A DNA stretch of 64,000 bases, taken from assembly GCA_965234365.1 (NCBI GenBank), contig OZ248345.1, positions 806,001-870,000 on the forward strand. Reading direction: 5' to 3'. The translations under genes were made by a program, and so were the position numbers. Source of the stretch: Planktophila grossartii. GTDB lineage: Bacteria; Actinomycetota; Actinomycetes; Nanopelagicales; Nanopelagicaceae. Numbering within the stretch: the stretch's first letter is position 1; each line of letters starts with the position of its first letter. A model generated the notes under the pieces. That model was not told the origin of the DNA and made no database searches. It was given only the letters and a program-made list of their open reading frames with translations. Positions 17,612 through 25,727 of this stretch are shown here, piece by piece.

Positions 17612-18577
17612 GTGCGCTTCTATTTCAGCAGCAGCATCTGCACCGTAGGCCTCGCTAAATCGGCCCACAAATTCATCCTTGGTAAATCGGTACTCCTGAG
17701 TTCCTGTTGTCTCAATGACATAGGTGGCAATCATTGAACCGAGCTGTGCACATCGTTCGTGGGAAAGACCCCATGCAAGACCTGCAACGAAGCCAGAGCG
17801 GAATGAATCTCCTACTCCTGTCGGATCTATCTTCGCTTTCTCTTGTGCACATCCAACTTTGATAAAGGTTCCATCAATACTTTCAATGCGTGCACCATCT
17901 GCGCCGAGTGTGACAACTCGGTACTTCACGCGTTCAAGAATCTCGTGATCACTCCAGCCAGTCTTTTGAATGGCAAGGGCTAATTCGTACTCGTTCATAA
18001 AGAGGTAGGTCGCGCCAGAGATGAGTTTCTTGATTTCTTCACCACTCATACGAGCCATCTGTTGAGACGGATCAGCTGCAACAGCAACACCCATCGCCTG
18101 GGCAACTTCTGTATGGCGCAACATCGCTTCAGGGTCATCTGGGGAGATCACCAAGAGATCGAGTTTGCCGACTTTGTCCATGATGGGCTTGAGTTCAATA
18201 TTGCGAGCTTCAGACATTGCACCAGGGAAGAAAGATGCAATCTGATTGAGTTCTGTATCTGTTGTGACTGTGAAGTGGGCTGTGTGTTGCGTCGTTGAGA
18301 CGAGGGCATGCGATGTGTCGACTCCATGGCGAGAAAGCCAAGCGTCGTAATCTGCAAAATCTTTTCCTACTGCTGCAATCAAAATCGGGTTGAGACCGAG
18401 CACTCCAAGACCGAATGCGATATTGGCTGCGCATCCCCCACGGCGAACATCAAGACCGTCAACGAGAAAGGAGAGAGAAACTTTTTCAAGAGAACCGGCG
18501 ACGAGAGAGTCGGTGAACTTTCCAGGGAAAGTCATCAGGTGATCAAGACCAACAGAACCAGCAACGCCAATTTTCAT
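17600..18577 (-). CDS. adoK: PfkB-family kinase, adenosine kinase-like
   Basis: 325 residues of ribokinase fold. The C-terminal PfkB signature is DPTGVGDSFRSGF with the catalytic Asp, and the N-terminal GGCAANIAFGLGVLG forms the substrate lid. Sequence and neighbours (ctaC on one side, erpA on the other) match the mycobacterial adenosine kinase Rv2202c, so phosphorylation of adenosine for purine salvage is the best reading; another nucleoside or sugar is possible. Confidence 0.82.
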   Translation of the reverse strand: MKIGVAGSVGLDHLMTFPGKFTDSLVAGSLEKVSLSFLVDGLDVRRGGCAANIAFGLGVLGLNPILIAAVGKDFADYDAWLSRHGVDTSHALVSTTQHTAHFTVTTDTELNQIASFFPGAMSEARNIELKPIMDKVGKLDLLVISPDDPEAMLRHTEVAQAMGVAVAADPSQQMARMSGEEIKKLISGATYLFMNEYELALAIQKTGWSDHEILERVKYRVVTLGADGARIESIDGTFIKVGCAQEKAKIDPTGVGDSFRSGFVAGLAWGLSHERCAQLGSMIATYVIETTGTQEYRFTKDEFVGRFSEAYGADAAAEIEAHLPA

Positions 18578-18615
18578 GTTGGAATCTAACTACAGCAGCA
18601 GAGTTTTAACGCTGA

Positions 18616-18978
18616 TTAGTTAAATGAATCGCCGCACGCACATGAACCTTGTGCATTTGGATTATCAATTGTGAAGCCTTGCTTCTCAATGGTGTCTACG
18701 AAATCGATTGAAGCGCCCATGAGGTACGGATCGCTCATCTTGTCGACGACAACCTTCACGGCGCCGAATTCACGAGTGATATCGCCATCTTGATTGCGAT
18801 CATCGAAGTAGAGCTGGTAACGAAGACCTGAGCAGCCACCTGGCTGAACAGCAACGCGGAGGTAGAGGTCATCGCGACCTTCTTGAGCAAGAAGCGCTGC
18901 AACCTTTGCGGCTGCGACATCAGTAAGTGTGATGCCTGTTGTGATCTCGACTGGAGTTGTTGTTGTTTCAGTAGTCAT
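18616..18978 (-). CDS. erpA: Iron-sulfur cluster insertion protein (HesB/IscA/ErpA family)
   Basis: 120 residues. A-type Fe-S carrier that delivers clusters to apo-proteins. The three ligand cysteines are in PGGCSGLRY and GSCACGD. About 15 variable residues precede the domain. The ATG at 18978 has TATTCT 7 bases upstream. Divergent from nadA, whose product is itself a 4Fe-4S enzyme. Confidence 0.93.
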   Translation of the reverse strand: MTTETTTTPVEITTGITLTDVAAAKVAALLAQEGRDDLYLRVAVQPGGCSGLRYQLYFDDRNQDGDITREFGAVKVVVDKMSDPYLMGASIDFVDTIEKQGFTIDNPNAQGSCACGDSFN

Positions 18979-18985
18979 GTGCTGA

Positions 18986-18991
18986 AGAATA
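18986..18991 (-). promoter_or_regulatory. -10 element, leaderless start of erpA
   Basis: TATTCT on the minus strand, 7 bases before the ATG at 18978. Confidence 0.5.
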
Positions 18992-19040
18992 CCCGCGTCA
19001 GGTAGCTCTGGCTAACCCAAACGCTTGGCGTCATAACTAT

Positions 19041-19046
19041 TAGTAT
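19041..19046 (+). promoter_or_regulatory. -10 element, leaderless start of nadA
   Basis: TAGTAT 6 bases before the ATG at 19053. Confidence 0.5.
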
Positions 19047-19052
19047 GGGCTT

Positions 19053-20195
19053 ATGTCTATCAGCCTGAGCGAGCTACTAGTCCTTGGCCAAGGCTCCGAC
19101 CTCGCATCAGAGCGAGGCGTCTCATGTACAGGTGAGCTTCCACCTGCAAGCGACCCGCACTTGGTTGAACGCGCCATCGCAGCCAGAGCCGCTCTCGGTG
19201 ACCGTGCCCTCATCTTGGGCCACCACTACCAACGCGATGAAGTCATTCAATTTGCCGATATCACTGGCGATTCCTTCAAGTTAGCGCAAGCTGCTGCAGA
19301 AAGTTCTGCTGAATTTATCTTCTTCTGCGGAGTTCACTTTATGGCTGAGAGTGCCGACATCCTTACATCTGCACAGCAGAGAGTGATTCTCCCTGATCTC
19401 GCTGCGGGTTGTTCGATGGCGGATATGGCTACAGCAAATCAAGTGAATCAATGTTGGAAAGATCTTGAAAAAGTTGGTGTCGCATCTAAGACAGTTCCTG
19501 TCACATATATGAATTCATCTGCAGCAATTAAGAGTTTTACTGGCGAACACGGTGGAACTATCTGTACATCTTCTAACGCGCAGAAGACCCTCGAATGGGC
19601 TTTTGCTAAAGCAGAGAAGGTTCTCTTTCTTCCCGACCAACACCTCGGTCGCAATACAGCGGTTCTATCACTTGGTCTCTCGCTCGATGATTGCGTTCTC
19701 TGGAACCCGTGGAAGCCAATGGGTGGATTGACAGAAGATCAAATCAAGAATGCAAAGATGATTCTCTGGCGCGGACATTGCTCAGTTCATGGTCGCTTTA
19801 CTCGCGAATCAATTCAAGAAGTTCGCACCCGTATCCCAGGTGTTCAGGTAATCGTGCACCCCGAGTGCCAGCATGAAGTCGTTGTTGATTCGGATGTCGT
19901 CGGAAGTACCGAGAAAATCATTCAAACTGTCACCTCATCCCCCGCTGGTAGTAAATGGGCTATCGGAACAGAGCTCAACCTCGTCTCTCGCCTGGCTCAG
20001 AACAACCCCGATAAGGAGATCGTCTTCCTCGATAAGACGGTCTGTTACTGCTCAACGATGAACCGCATCGATTTACCTCACCTTGTCTGGGCCATGGAAT
20101 CCATCGTTGCCGGTCATATCGTCAATGAAATTAAGGTTGATGAGCGCGTTGCCAGGTTCTCTAAGTTGGCTCTCAACCAGATGCTCGCTCTATAG
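19053..20195 (+). CDS. nadA: Quinolinate synthase A
   Basis: NAD biosynthesis: condenses iminoaspartate with dihydroxyacetone phosphate to quinolinate. 380 residues, the longer form. Cluster cysteines are in FFCGVHFMAES, HPECQHEV and CYCSTMNRI; HHYQRDEVIQFAD is the substrate-site motif. nadB and nadC are not adjacent. The stop codon lies inside the promoter hexamer of the next gene. Confidence 0.95.
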   Translation: MSISLSELLVLGQGSDLASERGVSCTGELPPASDPHLVERAIAARAALGDRALILGHHYQRDEVIQFADITGDSFKLAQAAAESSAEFIFFCGVHFMAESADILTSAQQRVILPDLAAGCSMADMATANQVNQCWKDLEKVGVASKTVPVTYMNSSAAIKSFTGEHGGTICTSSNAQKTLEWAFAKAEKVLFLPDQHLGRNTAVLSLGLSLDDCVLWNPWKPMGGLTEDQIKNAKMILWRGHCSVHGRFTRESIQEVRTRIPGVQVIVHPECQHEVVVDSDVVGSTEKIIQTVTSSPAGSKWAIGTELNLVSRLAQNNPDKEIVFLDKTVCYCSTMNRIDLPHLVWAMESIVAGHIVNEIKVDERVARFSKLALNQMLAL

Positions 20196-20196
20196 T
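20191..20196 (+). promoter_or_regulatory. -10 element, leaderless start of DUF3043 gene
   Basis: TATAGT 7 bases before the ATG at 20204; its TAG is the stop codon of nadA. Confidence 0.45.
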
Positions 20197-20203
20197 TCCA
20201 CTC

Positions 20204-20734
20204 ATGTCTGAATCAACAGAGAATAAAAAGGGTCGCCCTACTCCCAAGCGCAAAGAGGCCGAAGCTGCCCGCAAGGTTGCATCCCTCGCTCCCGCTTCAA
20301 CAAAGGAAGAGAAGAAGCGCGCTAAGGATGCTGCCCGTGCCGGTCGTATTGCAGCTCGCGCTGCATATATGCGTGGAGATGAAAACGCTCTCCCAACTCG
20401 CGATAAAGGTCCTGTTAAGAGATTCGTTCGCAACTACGTTGATTCACGCAAGTCAATCGGTGAGTACTTCTTGCCGATTATCTTCGTCGTGCTCTTCCTC
20501 ACTTTGATTCCATCTCCAATATTTCAAATTGGAAGCATCATCATCATGTACGGAGTTCTCTTGATCTCAGTGATCGATGGATTCTTCCTTAGTCGCAAAA
20601 TCAAGAGCGCAGTGATTGCTAAATTCCCAGGCACCGAGCTCAAAGGCATCGGAATGTATGGATGGCTTCGCTCGACTCAAATGCGCAGAATGCGCTCACC
20701 TAAGCCTCAAATCAAAGTGGGAGAAAGCTTCTAA
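20204..20734 (+). CDS. DUF3043 family membrane protein
   Basis: 176 residues: a long Lys/Arg/Ala-rich cytoplasmic N-terminus (to about residue 75), a VDSRKSIGEYFLPIIF segment diagnostic of the family, then two hydrophobic helices and a basic tail. Widespread in actinobacteria near erpA and cytochrome genes; function unknown. Ends 4 bases inside the convergent aldo/keto reductase gene. Confidence 0.8.
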   Translation: MSESTENKKGRPTPKRKEAEAARKVASLAPASTKEEKKRAKDAARAGRIAARAAYMRGDENALPTRDKGPVKRFVRNYVDSRKSIGEYFLPIIFVVLFLTLIPSPIFQIGSIIIMYGVLLISVIDGFFLSRKIKSAVIAKFPGTELKGIGMYGWLRSTQMRRMRSPKPQIKVGESF

Positions 20735-21732
20735 GCTCTCGGGTTTGGGCTCTCGTTCTTCTTTGGATCGCGTTCTGGAAGTTTGCCAAGAGCGTTATCT
20801 ATCGCTCTCATCACATCAGCGCTGAGCTTTACTCCAGAAGCTTTCACATTCTCTTTAACTTGAGAAGGCTTTGTAGCTCCCATAATTGCACTAGAAACAT
20901 TGGAATTTTGAAGAACCCAGGCCAACGCCAATTGAGACATCGAAAGATCGAGTCCTTCTGCGATTGGCTTTAACTTTTGAACCGCAGTGAGCACCTCTTC
21001 AGTCATCCAGCGAGAGATGAAATTTGCACCACTCTTCTTATCGGTGGCGCGAGAACCTGCAGGAGCTTTCTTTCCTGGAAGATATTTACCGGTCAAGATT
21101 CCTTGGGCCATAGGCGACCAGACAATCTGCCCGATTCCTTCTTTCTTCGAGAGAGGAACTACTTCGCTCTCGATGACGCGCCATAGCGCCGAGTACTGAG
21201 GTTGGCTGGAGACAAAGCGGTTGTAGCCACGTGAGTCTTGAATCTTTAGCGCATCTGAGATCTGCTTTGCATTCCATTCTGAAAAACCGATGTAGCTCAC
21301 TTTGCCTTGACGAATTAAGTCATCGAAGGCGCTGAGTGTTTCATCCAGTGGAGTTTCCACATCGAAACGATGGGCTTGATAGAGATCGATGTGATCAGTA
21401 TTCAAACGTTTCAACGAAGCGTGACAAGACTCCATGATGTGCTTACGTGAAAGACCGCGATCATTCTTACCCTCACCTGTTGGGAAATAGACCTTTGTGA
21501 AGAGCTCATAGGATTCGCGGCGAACACCTTTAAGAGCCTTTGCTAAAACAACTTCTGCTTTAGTTCCGGCATAGACATCGGCGGTATCGAAGGTTGTGAT
21601 TCCCTGATTGAGAGCTTCGCGCACACATTTAACCGCTGCTTCGGTCTCAACTTGTGAGCCGTGCGTGATCCAATTGCCGTAAGAAATCTCTGAGACATAC
21701 ATTCCGGTATTGCCAAGGCGTCTATATTCCAT
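20731..21732 (-). CDS. Aldo/keto reductase, Kv-beta-like
   Basis: NADPH-dependent oxidoreductase of 333 residues with an (alpha/beta)8 barrel. Catalytic tetrad residues: Asp and Tyr in DTADVY, Lys in LFTKVYFP, His in YQAHRF. The central YIGFSEWNAKQI and SALWRVIESEV segments place it with the YghZ/Kv-beta group, which reduces aldehydes and ketones of broad range. Possible role: detoxification of carbonyls. Confidence 0.88.
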   Translation of the reverse strand: MEYRRLGNTGMYVSEISYGNWITHGSQVETEAAVKCVREALNQGITTFDTADVYAGTKAEVVLAKALKGVRRESYELFTKVYFPTGEGKNDRGLSRKHIMESCHASLKRLNTDHIDLYQAHRFDVETPLDETLSAFDDLIRQGKVSYIGFSEWNAKQISDALKIQDSRGYNRFVSSQPQYSALWRVIESEVVPLSKKEGIGQIVWSPMAQGILTGKYLPGKKAPAGSRATDKKSGANFISRWMTEEVLTAVQKLKPIAEGLDLSMSQLALAWVLQNSNVSSAIMGATKPSQVKENVKASGVKLSADVMRAIDNALGKLPERDPKKNESPNPRA

Positions 21733-21738
21733 GGCGCC

Positions 21739-21744
21739 ACCTTA
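21739..21744 (-). promoter_or_regulatory. -10 element, leaderless start of aldo/keto reductase
   Basis: TAAGGT on the minus strand, 6 bases before the ATG at 21732. Confidence 0.45.
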
Positions 21745-21804
21745 AGCGCAGCGTGGTGAGTTGCCAACAGCATCTGGCTATGGTTTGGTACCGCTACAAC
21801 TTAA

Positions 21805-21905
21805 TAGATATCCCAATAGGGGAAGTTCGGTGCAAATCCGACGCTGACCCGCAACCGTAAGACAGTTCACCAATGAACCGTTCAAGTCGGATTACCTATT
21901 GGCGA
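21805..21905 (+). promoter_or_regulatory. Cobalamin riboswitch
   Basis: The B12 box is present almost exactly to consensus: GACGCTGACCCGCAACCGT at about 21840-21858, preceded by GGGGAAGTTCGGTGCAAATCC. The closing stem CCAATAGG (21813-21820) pairs perfectly with CCTATTGG (21895-21902); GTTC/GAAC and GTCGGA arms lie inside. Core limits are certain to about 10 bases; an outer P1 helix could reach further. It lies before a secreted protein and an ECF transporter, as expected for repression of B12 uptake by adenosylcobalamin. Confidence 0.93.
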
Positions 21906-21921
21906 TATTTGATTTTGACCA

Positions 21922-21946
21922 ACACCCGCCGAGGTTTGCGGGGTGT
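21922..21946 (+). promoter_or_regulatory. Hairpin downstream of the riboswitch core
   Basis: ACACCC (21922-21927) pairs with GGGTGT (21941-21946), with a further G-C pair and a bulge inside. No T-run follows, so it is not a standard terminator. It may be the P13 hairpin that kisses the riboswitch loop. Confidence 0.4.
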
Positions 21947-22000
21947 AGTCCAAAGGTATTTGGCATATGTGGCCGACCGCTAGCGAGCTACCCCTGTGAG

Positions 22001-22018
22001 ACTCTTAAATTCTGGAGT
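22001..22018 (+). promoter_or_regulatory. Possible Shine-Dalgarno-masking hairpin
   Basis: ACTC (22001-22004) can pair with GAGT (22015-22018), which contains part of the GGAG ribosome-binding site 8 bases before the ATG at 22026. This would give translational control by the riboswitch. A 4-bp stem is weak evidence. Confidence 0.3.
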
Positions 22019-22025
22019 TCACATA

Positions 22026-22565
22026 ATGAAGAAAGCATCTATGCAGAAGATTGCAATCGCAATCGTTCTGATCTCATCACAGTTGGTGGCAATGCCATCA
22101 TCCCAAGCCGCTTCTAAAGGTTGGCGTTACTGGGGATACTTCCAAGCAGCTCCAGGTTCAACTACATGGAAGGCTGCCATGACTGGGCCCACTGTAGATA
22201 TTGAAGATGGAGCCGTTGAAGGCTGGTCTTTTGTATTCAGTAGCGATGATGTTCCATCTGTCGCCCCAAAGGCAAAGCCATCTTTTGCATCAATCTGTGG
22301 AAAGACAAAAGCTGATTCTGATACGAAGCGCATTGGCCTTGTAATCGAATTTGGAAACCCTGCCTATGCGCCGAAGGGTGAAAAGGTTCAAAAGCCGATT
22401 GTTCGTTGCGTGACAACTGCCAAGAGTTCACAAGGTATTGATGTCCTTGCACAGGTAGTCAAAGTTCGCGCCGCAAGTTCGGGTCTGATTTGTGGTTTTA
22501 ATGGATACCCCAAGAAAGAATGTGGCGTAGAGATTGATACCCCTGCTTCACTTCTGAAGAAGTAA
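22026..22565 (+). CDS. Secreted SCO2322-family protein of the B12 ECF locus
   Basis: 179 residues with a signal peptide (hydrophobic run then SSQAAS at the cleavage site). The mature part begins WRYWGYFQ and contains GAVEGWSFVFS, a pattern I recognise from the Streptomyces SCO2322 family, which sits with cobalamin-type ECF genes. Four Cys residues (in SICGK, VRCVT, LICGF and KECGV) may form disulfides. It may bind corrinoid or assist its transfer outside the cell; that is inference. First gene after the riboswitch, 11 bases before ecfT. Confidence 0.75.
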   Translation: MKKASMQKIAIAIVLISSQLVAMPSSQAASKGWRYWGYFQAAPGSTTWKAAMTGPTVDIEDGAVEGWSFVFSSDDVPSVAPKAKPSFASICGKTKADSDTKRIGLVIEFGNPAYAPKGEKVQKPIVRCVTTAKSSQGIDVLAQVVKVRAASSGLICGFNGYPKKECGVEIDTPASLLKK

Positions 22566-22576
22566 CTGATTTCAAG

Positions 22577-23320
22577 ATGAAGAAGCCACTGCATCCACTG
22601 ACATTGTGGATCTGCGCGATACTGCTAGCAATTGGAGTGGTCGCGCTCGATAACGCATATATCGCTCTCGCGATAGTGGGTGCGGTGGCACTTCTTGTCT
22701 ATATTCGTCGCGATGGCTCGCCATGGCAGAGAAGTTTTCTTCTCTCACTGCGCATCGGCGCCATTATCTTGGCGATACGAACTATCGTCGGAATACTTAT
22801 TGGGGTTCCGATTCCTGGCACGAAACTCTTCACCCTTCCCATTCTCGACCTGCCAACTTGGATGCCTGGTATTCGTATCGGTGGCGCTGTCACTCTTGAA
22901 AGATTGTCTTCCTCCCTACACGAAGGGGTCATTATCGCGACGATGATTGCGCTCTTCGGAGCTGCAACATCTCTGACAAGTCCTCATAAACTACTACGCG
23001 TCACTCCCTCCTTTATCTATGAAATCGGAATCACTCTCGTCATTGCCACATCTCTCTTTCCGCAACTGGCAACCAGCGCTCGTCGTATTCGAACTGCGCA
23101 AAAGTTACGTGGTTTTGAAAAGATTGAGCTACGCTCGATAGCAATCCCGTTACTTGAAGAGTCACTCTCTCGCTCACTTCAGCTCGCAGCAGCGATGGAC
23201 GCTCGTGGCTATGGGATTAGCAGAAAACGATCACGGTATAGACCTCAACCTTGGTTGATGCGCGACAATCTCACTCTTCTTCTCACTGCTGCGGCCGCTG
23301 TAACGATGGTGACTCGATGA
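22577..23320 (+). CDS. ecfT: ECF transporter transmembrane component (EcfT / CbiQ-like)
   Basis: 247 residues, about five membrane helices. The two coupling-helix signatures are visible: AQKLRGF and AAAMDARGYG (the Ala-Arg-Gly motif that contacts the ATPases). Links the S component to the ATPase domains. Its stop overlaps the ecfA ATG by 4 bases. Confidence 0.9.
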   Translation: MKKPLHPLTLWICAILLAIGVVALDNAYIALAIVGAVALLVYIRRDGSPWQRSFLLSLRIGAIILAIRTIVGILIGVPIPGTKLFTLPILDLPTWMPGIRIGGAVTLERLSSSLHEGVIIATMIALFGAATSLTSPHKLLRVTPSFIYEIGITLVIATSLFPQLATSARRIRTAQKLRGFEKIELRSIAIPLLEESLSRSLQLAAAMDARGYGISRKRSRYRPQPWLMRDNLTLLLTAAAAVTMVTR

Positions 23321-24921
23321 TTACCTTCTCCAATGTTTCACTCATCTATCCACAATCAACTAAGACGATTCTTGAGGATCTCTCCTTTCAAATTGAAGAG
23401 GGTGAGATGGTCTTGGTCATGGGTGAAACTGGCTCCGGTAAATCTTCTCTCCTACGTCTCATTAATGGTCTGGTCCCCCATCACACAGGTGGAATTTTGG
23501 CTGGTGACATCTCTGTCGATGGAATTTCGACCAGATCAGTAAAGCCTGGCTCTCTTGCCCATCTTGTGGGAATTGTTGGTCAGAATCCCGTCAACGGATT
23601 TGTCACAGATATTGTCGAAGAAGAATTGGCATTTAGCATGGAGGCTCTTAACTTCCCTCCTGATGTCATGCGAAAGCGAGTCGAGGAAGTTCTCGATCTC
23701 CTGAGTTTGAGCGCTCTTCGTAACCGTTCAATTGCAACGTTAAGCGGAGGCGAACAGCAACGAGTAGCAATCGGCGCCGCTCTTGTCATGCATCCGAAGG
23801 TATTGGTTCTCGATGAACCTACAAGCGCTCTCGACCCGATTGCCGCCGAAGAAGTTCTCTCAGTCTTGCATCGCCTCGTTCATGACCTCAGCGTGACAGT
23901 CATCATCGCTGAGCATCGCCTGGAACGCGTCATTCAATTTGTCGATCGCATAATTTATATCGAAGGCAATGGTGATACTTCCATAGGTACTGCCGATGAA
24001 ATTCTGAAGCGCTCAGAGCTTGTTCCACCCATTGTGAAATTGGCCCGCGCCCTTAATCTCTCTGAAATCGGAACGAGTGTTCGTGAAGTGAGGCGACAGA
24101 CTGAAGATATTAGAAATAGTCAGTACTCACGTCCTCTTGTGCCATCACTAGAAAATTCACCAGCAATTGAGATTTCACGAGTTTCCCACTCTTACTCTGA
24201 GAAGAGCGCGCTGAATAAAGTCAACGCTGTAATCAACCACGGTGAAATCGTCGCCATCATGGGGCGCAACGGCGCTGGTAAGAGCACCTTGCTCCACTCC
24301 ATTGTTGGACTCCACTCACCACATTCAGGTGAGATCAGAGTTAATGGAGCAGACCCCACTCTTCTCAAAGGTGCAGCTCGCAGGCGAGCGATTGGCTATG
24401 TCCCCCAAGAGCCCAGTGATCTTCTCTTCGCGTCAAGCGTTGAAGAAGAGTGCGTTCTCGCAGATCGCAACAATGAAATTGCACCTGGTTCTACCGCAGC
24501 ACTTCTCAATCGATTAGTTCCACACATCTCTCTGCATGCTCATCCCAATGACCTATCTGAAGGACAACGTTTAGCGCTCGTTTTAAGCATTGTGCTCTCT
24601 GGAAATCCCGACGTACTTGTTCTCGATGAACCGACGCGCGGTCTCGATTACCGCGCAAAGAACCTCTTTGCAATTGCTCTGAAAGAATATGCACGACAGT
24701 TCAATCGACCAGTTCTCCTAGCAACGCACGATGTCGAACTTGTGGCAGAACTCGCAGACCGAGTTCTATTCCTTGCAGAAGGTGAAATCGTTGCCGACGG
24801 GACAACGCTTGAAGTCTTGCTCTCATCACCCGCCTTTGCTCCTCAAGTTGCAAAGGTCATGTCTCCCAAACCTTGGTTGACTGTTGCCGATGTAGTTCAT
24901 GCAATTGAGGGCTCGGCATGA
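23317..24921 (+). CDS. ecfA: ECF transporter ATPase, two ABC domains fused
   Basis: 534 residues from the ATG at 23317 (ATGA overlap with ecfT); an open frame runs back to 23251 but lies within ecfT. Domain 1: Walker A GETGSGKSS, signature LSGGEQQR, Walker B VLVLDEPTSALD. Domain 2: Walker A GRNGAGKST, signature LSEGQRLAL, Walker B VLVLDEPTRGLD. The second signature is LSEGQ instead of LSGGQ. Powers uptake of the substrate by ATP hydrolysis. Confidence 0.93.
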   Translation: MITFSNVSLIYPQSTKTILEDLSFQIEEGEMVLVMGETGSGKSSLLRLINGLVPHHTGGILAGDISVDGISTRSVKPGSLAHLVGIVGQNPVNGFVTDIVEEELAFSMEALNFPPDVMRKRVEEVLDLLSLSALRNRSIATLSGGEQQRVAIGAALVMHPKVLVLDEPTSALDPIAAEEVLSVLHRLVHDLSVTVIIAEHRLERVIQFVDRIIYIEGNGDTSIGTADEILKRSELVPPIVKLARALNLSEIGTSVREVRRQTEDIRNSQYSRPLVPSLENSPAIEISRVSHSYSEKSALNKVNAVINHGEIVAIMGRNGAGKSTLLHSIVGLHSPHSGEIRVNGADPTLLKGAARRRAIGYVPQEPSDLLFASSVEEECVLADRNNEIAPGSTAALLNRLVPHISLHAHPNDLSEGQRLALVLSIVLSGNPDVLVLDEPTRGLDYRAKNLFAIALKEYARQFNRPVLLATHDVELVAELADRVLFLAEGEIVADGTTLEVLLSSPAFAPQVAKVMSPKPWLTVADVVHAIEGSA

Positions 24922-25727
24922 AGACTTCTGGAATCTTTGCATTTAAAGGCGCTTCGCTAGCTGCACTCATTCTCGCAAGCGCAATCAGCGCCCTTGCCTT
25001 TCTCTGGCCATTTGTGATCAACGAGAAGCAGGGCCATCCCCAATGGATATTTCTATTGGCTACACCTTTCGCGCTACTGCTTCTCATGGTGAGCGTCAGT
25101 AATAATGAATTAGATAGTAAATCGATTGCACTCTTAGCTGTCCTCACGGCATTGATTGCAGCTCTACGCCCTATGGGTACAGGAGCTGTGGGAATTGAAC
25201 CTATGTGGTTTGTTTTGATTCTCTCAGCCAGAGTCTTCGGCCCATCTTTTGGATTCTTACTCGGGGCACTTTCCATGTTTCTCTCAGCCATTCTGACTGG
25301 TGGCATGGGTCCGTGGGTTGCTTATCAATCTTTTGCAGCTGGCTGGATTGGTTTAGGAGTCGCGCTTATTCCGCGAATGCTGCGTGGCAAGAGTGAAATA
25401 TTCATTCTTGCTCTCTATGGAGTTCTTGCTGCAGAGTTCTTCGGAATTGCAATGGATCTTCAATTCTGGCCCTGGGCTTTAGGTGCAGATACTCAACTTT
25501 CATACCGTGCTGGTGCGCCGATCAGTGAAAATCTCGCACGTTTCTTTTCTTATCACTTCTTATCCGCGATGGCCTGGGATATTCCGCGCGCTGTATTTAC
25601 TGCTTCGCTCATTACGATTGCTGGAAAACCAATTCTTCAAACTCTTCGTCGAGCCCATACGCGAGCAGCTTTCTTAACTCCGATTGAATTTATCGAACAT
25701 GTGAAGGTACAAAAGGCAGCGCGCTAA
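24918..25727 (+). CDS. ECF transporter substrate-binding S component (predicted cobalamin, CbrT-like)
   Basis: 269 residues, six to seven membrane helices. LRPMGTGAVGIEPMWFVL, the ARVFGP...GALSMFLSA run and GMGPWVAYQSFAAGW are typical of the actinobacterial cobalamin S components. Substrate assigned from the B12 riboswitch at the head of the operon. Starts 4 bases inside ecfA; its last 38 bases overlap the convergent gcvT. Confidence 0.83.
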   Translation: MKTSGIFAFKGASLAALILASAISALAFLWPFVINEKQGHPQWIFLLATPFALLLLMVSVSNNELDSKSIALLAVLTALIAALRPMGTGAVGIEPMWFVLILSARVFGPSFGFLLGALSMFLSAILTGGMGPWVAYQSFAAGWIGLGVALIPRMLRGKSEIFILALYGVLAAEFFGIAMDLQFWPWALGADTQLSYRAGAPISENLARFFSYHFLSAMAWDIPRAVFTASLITIAGKPILQTLRRAHTRAAFLTPIEFIEHVKVQKAAR

